Shown here: positions 62,278 through 64,000 of the stretch, piece by piece
Layout of the letters: every line of letters begins with the position of its first letter
How positions within the stretch are numbered: position 1 is the stretch's first letter
Assembly (NCBI GenBank): GCA_030426805.1
Contig: JAUHXU010000001.1
Coordinates: forward strand, 1,080,861 to 1,144,860
From: a bacterium
Lineage (GTDB): Bacteria > Planctomycetota > JAFGQW01
Direction of reading: 5' to 3'
Length of the DNA stretch: 64,000 bases
Notes under the pieces: generated by a model
What the model saw: only the letters and a program-made list of their open reading frames with translations
What the model was told of the DNA's origin: nothing
Database searches by the model: none
Program-made: the position numbers and the translations under genes

Positions 62278-64000
62278 ACGACGCACGCTGTAGCGAACTG
62301 CTACCGGCCTACCTCGAGGGGTCGCTCCCCGCCGCGGAACGCGCGGCGGTCGACGCACACCTCTCGACGTCGGCCGCGTGCCGCGACGAGCTCGCCCGCC
62401 TCCGTCTCCTCGAGACGTGGCTCGACGACCTCCCCCGCGAGGTCCCCGTGCCGTCCGAGGTCACGCAGGCGATCCTCGCGTCGACGACAATGGCGGCGTC
62501 GACCGAAGACGAAAGCCCCACGGCGATCCCGCTCCGCCCGCCGCGCCGTCTCGTCTGGACGACGGCCGCCGCGGTGCTGATCACGGCGGTGCTCGCGTGG
62601 TGGCTCTCGCGGCCGGGTTCGACCGACGGTGCGACGCCGGTCGTCGTCGAGCGCGACGATGCACCGGATCGCACGGTGGTCGTCGCCGCGCGACTCGTCG
62701 TCGGCGACACGGTCGGACGCGCACCGACGGGGGCGCGCGTCCGCATCTACGCGCCGTCGCTCGCGCGGCTCTACCACGACCTGACGTTGATGAAGGTCGA
62801 GCCGGCGATGTCGTTCAACAACGTGCGGATCGCGCGCGAGACACCGTTCCGCGAAGTCGAGGTCGACGCGGACGGACGGATCGGGCTCGATCGCCCGCTC
62901 GCCCGGGGGCGACACCTCGCGTTCGTCGAGGTACCGGGTCACGTCGGCACGTGGGGTTTGCTCGACGCGGTCGAGACCGCGCCGCGGCTGGCGCTCGCAC
63001 TCGTGCCGGCGCACGAGGTGCGCGTGCACGGCACGGTTCGCGATCGCGTGTCCGGCCAACCGGTCGCGGGTGCGATCATCGCCACGCCGGACGGCACCGG
63101 CACCGGCGCGACCGACGCCGACGGTCAGTTCGACTTCGTCGCGCGCGTGCAACGCGGCGTACGACCGCGGTTCTGTGTGCTCGCCGACGGCTTCGTGCCG
63201 CTGCAGCGGCAACTCGGTATCGAGCGCGACCGGCTCGACTGGGACGCCAGGATCGCAGCCGCCGAACGACGCGACGTCGCGGTCGCGCTGACCGACGCCG
63301 CCGGGGAGCCGCTGCGCGGCGCGATCGTGTTGCTTGCACCGGTCTACCCGATCCCCGGGGAGGCCGAGGCGCGCGAGGTCGGTGTCACCGACGACACCGG
63401 GCGCGTCGTCTTCCGATCGCTCGTGAATGCGGCGCACCGGATGACGGTGTCGCACCCGCGCGCCTACGTGCGCGACCACGCGATCGACGCCGACGCGACC
63501 GAGATCGCACTGCGCGTACCGCCCGACGGCGACGCGCGCTGCACGATCTGCGTGCAGGGCATCCCCGACGACGAGCGCGAGCGCACGCGGGCGATCCTCA
63601 CCTACTTCGACGACCGCACCCGGCTGATCGAGCGCCATCTCGACCTCGAGGGCTGCGTGCGGTTCGCGCATCTACGCGGAGCGCAGCCGACCGTGCAACT
63701 CTTCACCGGCGAGGGGCTGGGCTACTACATCACCTTCCCCCTCGACGACGGCGATGCGACGACGCTCGACTACCCGCTGCCACCGCGCCTGCACACGGTG
63801 CGCGGCCGGCTCGCGGGCCGCGGCGCCGAGTCGGTCGCGATCGTCCGCATCCAGGGCGATCTGCCCCGCCTCACGGTCGGCCGACGCAAGTCGCTCCGGC
63901 ACCGGTTCGCCGTCGAGACGATCGTCCGCCCCGACGGCACGTTCGAGTGGCCCGCGCTCCCGCGCCTGCGCAACGTCGAGGTCATCGGTCGCGCGACCGA
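62274..64000 (+). CDS. anti-sigma factor fused to carboxypeptidase-regulatory-like domains (3' end beyond window)
   Basis: The frame is open from GTG at 62274 to the window end: 575 complete codons, no stop. Residues 1-45 form an anti-sigma zinc-finger domain (CSELLPAYLEGSLPAAERAA, then HLSTSAAC); one zinc ligand of the usual H-x3-C-x2-C is Ser. A single membrane helix lies near 97-117 (LVWTTAAAVLITAVLAWWLS). Outside the membrane follow carboxypeptidase-regulatory-like beta domains, clearest at about 243-290 (VRVHGTVRDRVSGQPVAGAI, TDADGQFDF), then VAVALTDAAGEPLRGAIVLL. The fused beta domains are likely the sensor that releases the sigma factor encoded immediately upstream. Confidence 0.8.
   Translation, partial: MNDARCSELLPAYLEGSLPAAERAAVDAHLSTSAACRDELARLRLLETWLDDLPREVPVPSEVTQAILASTTMAASTEDESPTAIPLRPPRRLVWTTAAAVLITAVLAWWLSRPGSTDGATPVVVERDDAPDRTVVVAARLVVGDTVGRAPTGARVRIYAPSLARLYHDLTLMKVEPAMSFNNVRIARETPFREVEVDADGRIGLDRPLARGRHLAFVEVPGHVGTWGLLDAVETAPRLALALVPAHEVRVHGTVRDRVSGQPVAGAIIATPDGTGTGATDADGQFDFVARVQRGVRPRFCVLADGFVPLQRQLGIERDRLDWDARIAAAERRDVAVALTDAAGEPLRGAIVLLAPVYPIPGEAEAREVGVTDDTGRVVFRSLVNAAHRMTVSHPRAYVRDHAIDADATEIALRVPPDGDARCTICVQGIPDDERERTRAILTYFDDRTRLIERHLDLEGCVRFAHLRGAQPTVQLFTGEGLGYYITFPLDDGDATTLDYPLPPRLHTVRGRLAGRGAESVAIVRIQGDLPRLTVGRRKSLRHRFAVETIVRPDGTFEWPALPRLRNVEVIGRAT

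Overview
The window is about 64 kb of very GC-rich bacterial DNA with strong G/C bias at third codon positions, dense coding and many 4-bp stop/start overlaps. Gene content points to a Planctomycetota-like bacterium: three ECF sigma factors in 64 kb, an anti-sigma factor carrying carboxypeptidase-regulatory-like beta domains, a Hanks-type Ser/Thr kinase with an exported TPR tail, an FkbH-like protein, very large pseudopilins, and secreted proteins sharing a C-terminal beta module. This placement is an inference from gene content; no rRNA or universal marker is present.

Layout. (1) 1-4892: a tRNA-Asp cut by the window edge, then an ECF sigma factor, zinc-finger anti-sigma factor, FecR-like/carboxypeptidase-regulatory protein and a second such protein. 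(2) 4876-13532: glycogen debranching enzyme, Rrf2 regulator, a secreted gluzincin metallopeptidase, a secreted propeller-like protein, and a P-loop kinase/sirtuin fusion. (3) 13667-19361: a three-gene minor-pilin operon whose middle protein has 1167 residues. (4) 19569-23147: one gene encoding serine hydroxymethyltransferase fused to a degenerate and then an intact GcvT-like domain. (5) 23297-29095: an outer-membrane DUF481-type protein whose 3' half begins a stretch of lower GC3, followed on the minus strand by kinase, ECF sigma factor and secreted propeller-like protein. (6) 29360-43476: exported HEAT/TPR proteins, FkbH-like protein, triple FKBP, GT-C membrane glycosyltransferase, anhydro-MurNAc kinase, and an exported HEAT protein with an embedded pseudo-receiver domain. 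(7) 43568-54347: zinc-ribbon and SGNH proteins, tRNA-Thr(CGT), a membrane spermidine-synthase-like protein, a membrane-anchored GDPD, and two exported proteins of unknown function. (8) 54399-55996: a HipBA module with its own AT-rich promoter/operator. (9) 56006-61502: a translationally coupled three-gene operon of polytopic GT-C/YfhO-like proteins. (10) 61705-64000: an ECF sigma factor coupled to an anti-sigma factor fused to carboxypeptidase-regulatory-like domains, cut by the window end.

The two window ends carry versions of one theme, ECF sigma plus anti-sigma plus carboxypeptidase-regulatory-like beta domains: separate genes at the left, one fused polypeptide at the right. Several genes without a Shine-Dalgarno sequence have a -10-like hexamer 7-8 nt before the ATG, which suggests leaderless transcripts. 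The observations most worth a second look are the SHMT-pseudoGcvT-GcvT fusion, the P-loop/sirtuin fusion lacking zinc cysteines, the exported pseudo-receiver, the giant pseudopilin, and the low-GC3 kinase/sigma island whose left edge falls inside a gene.
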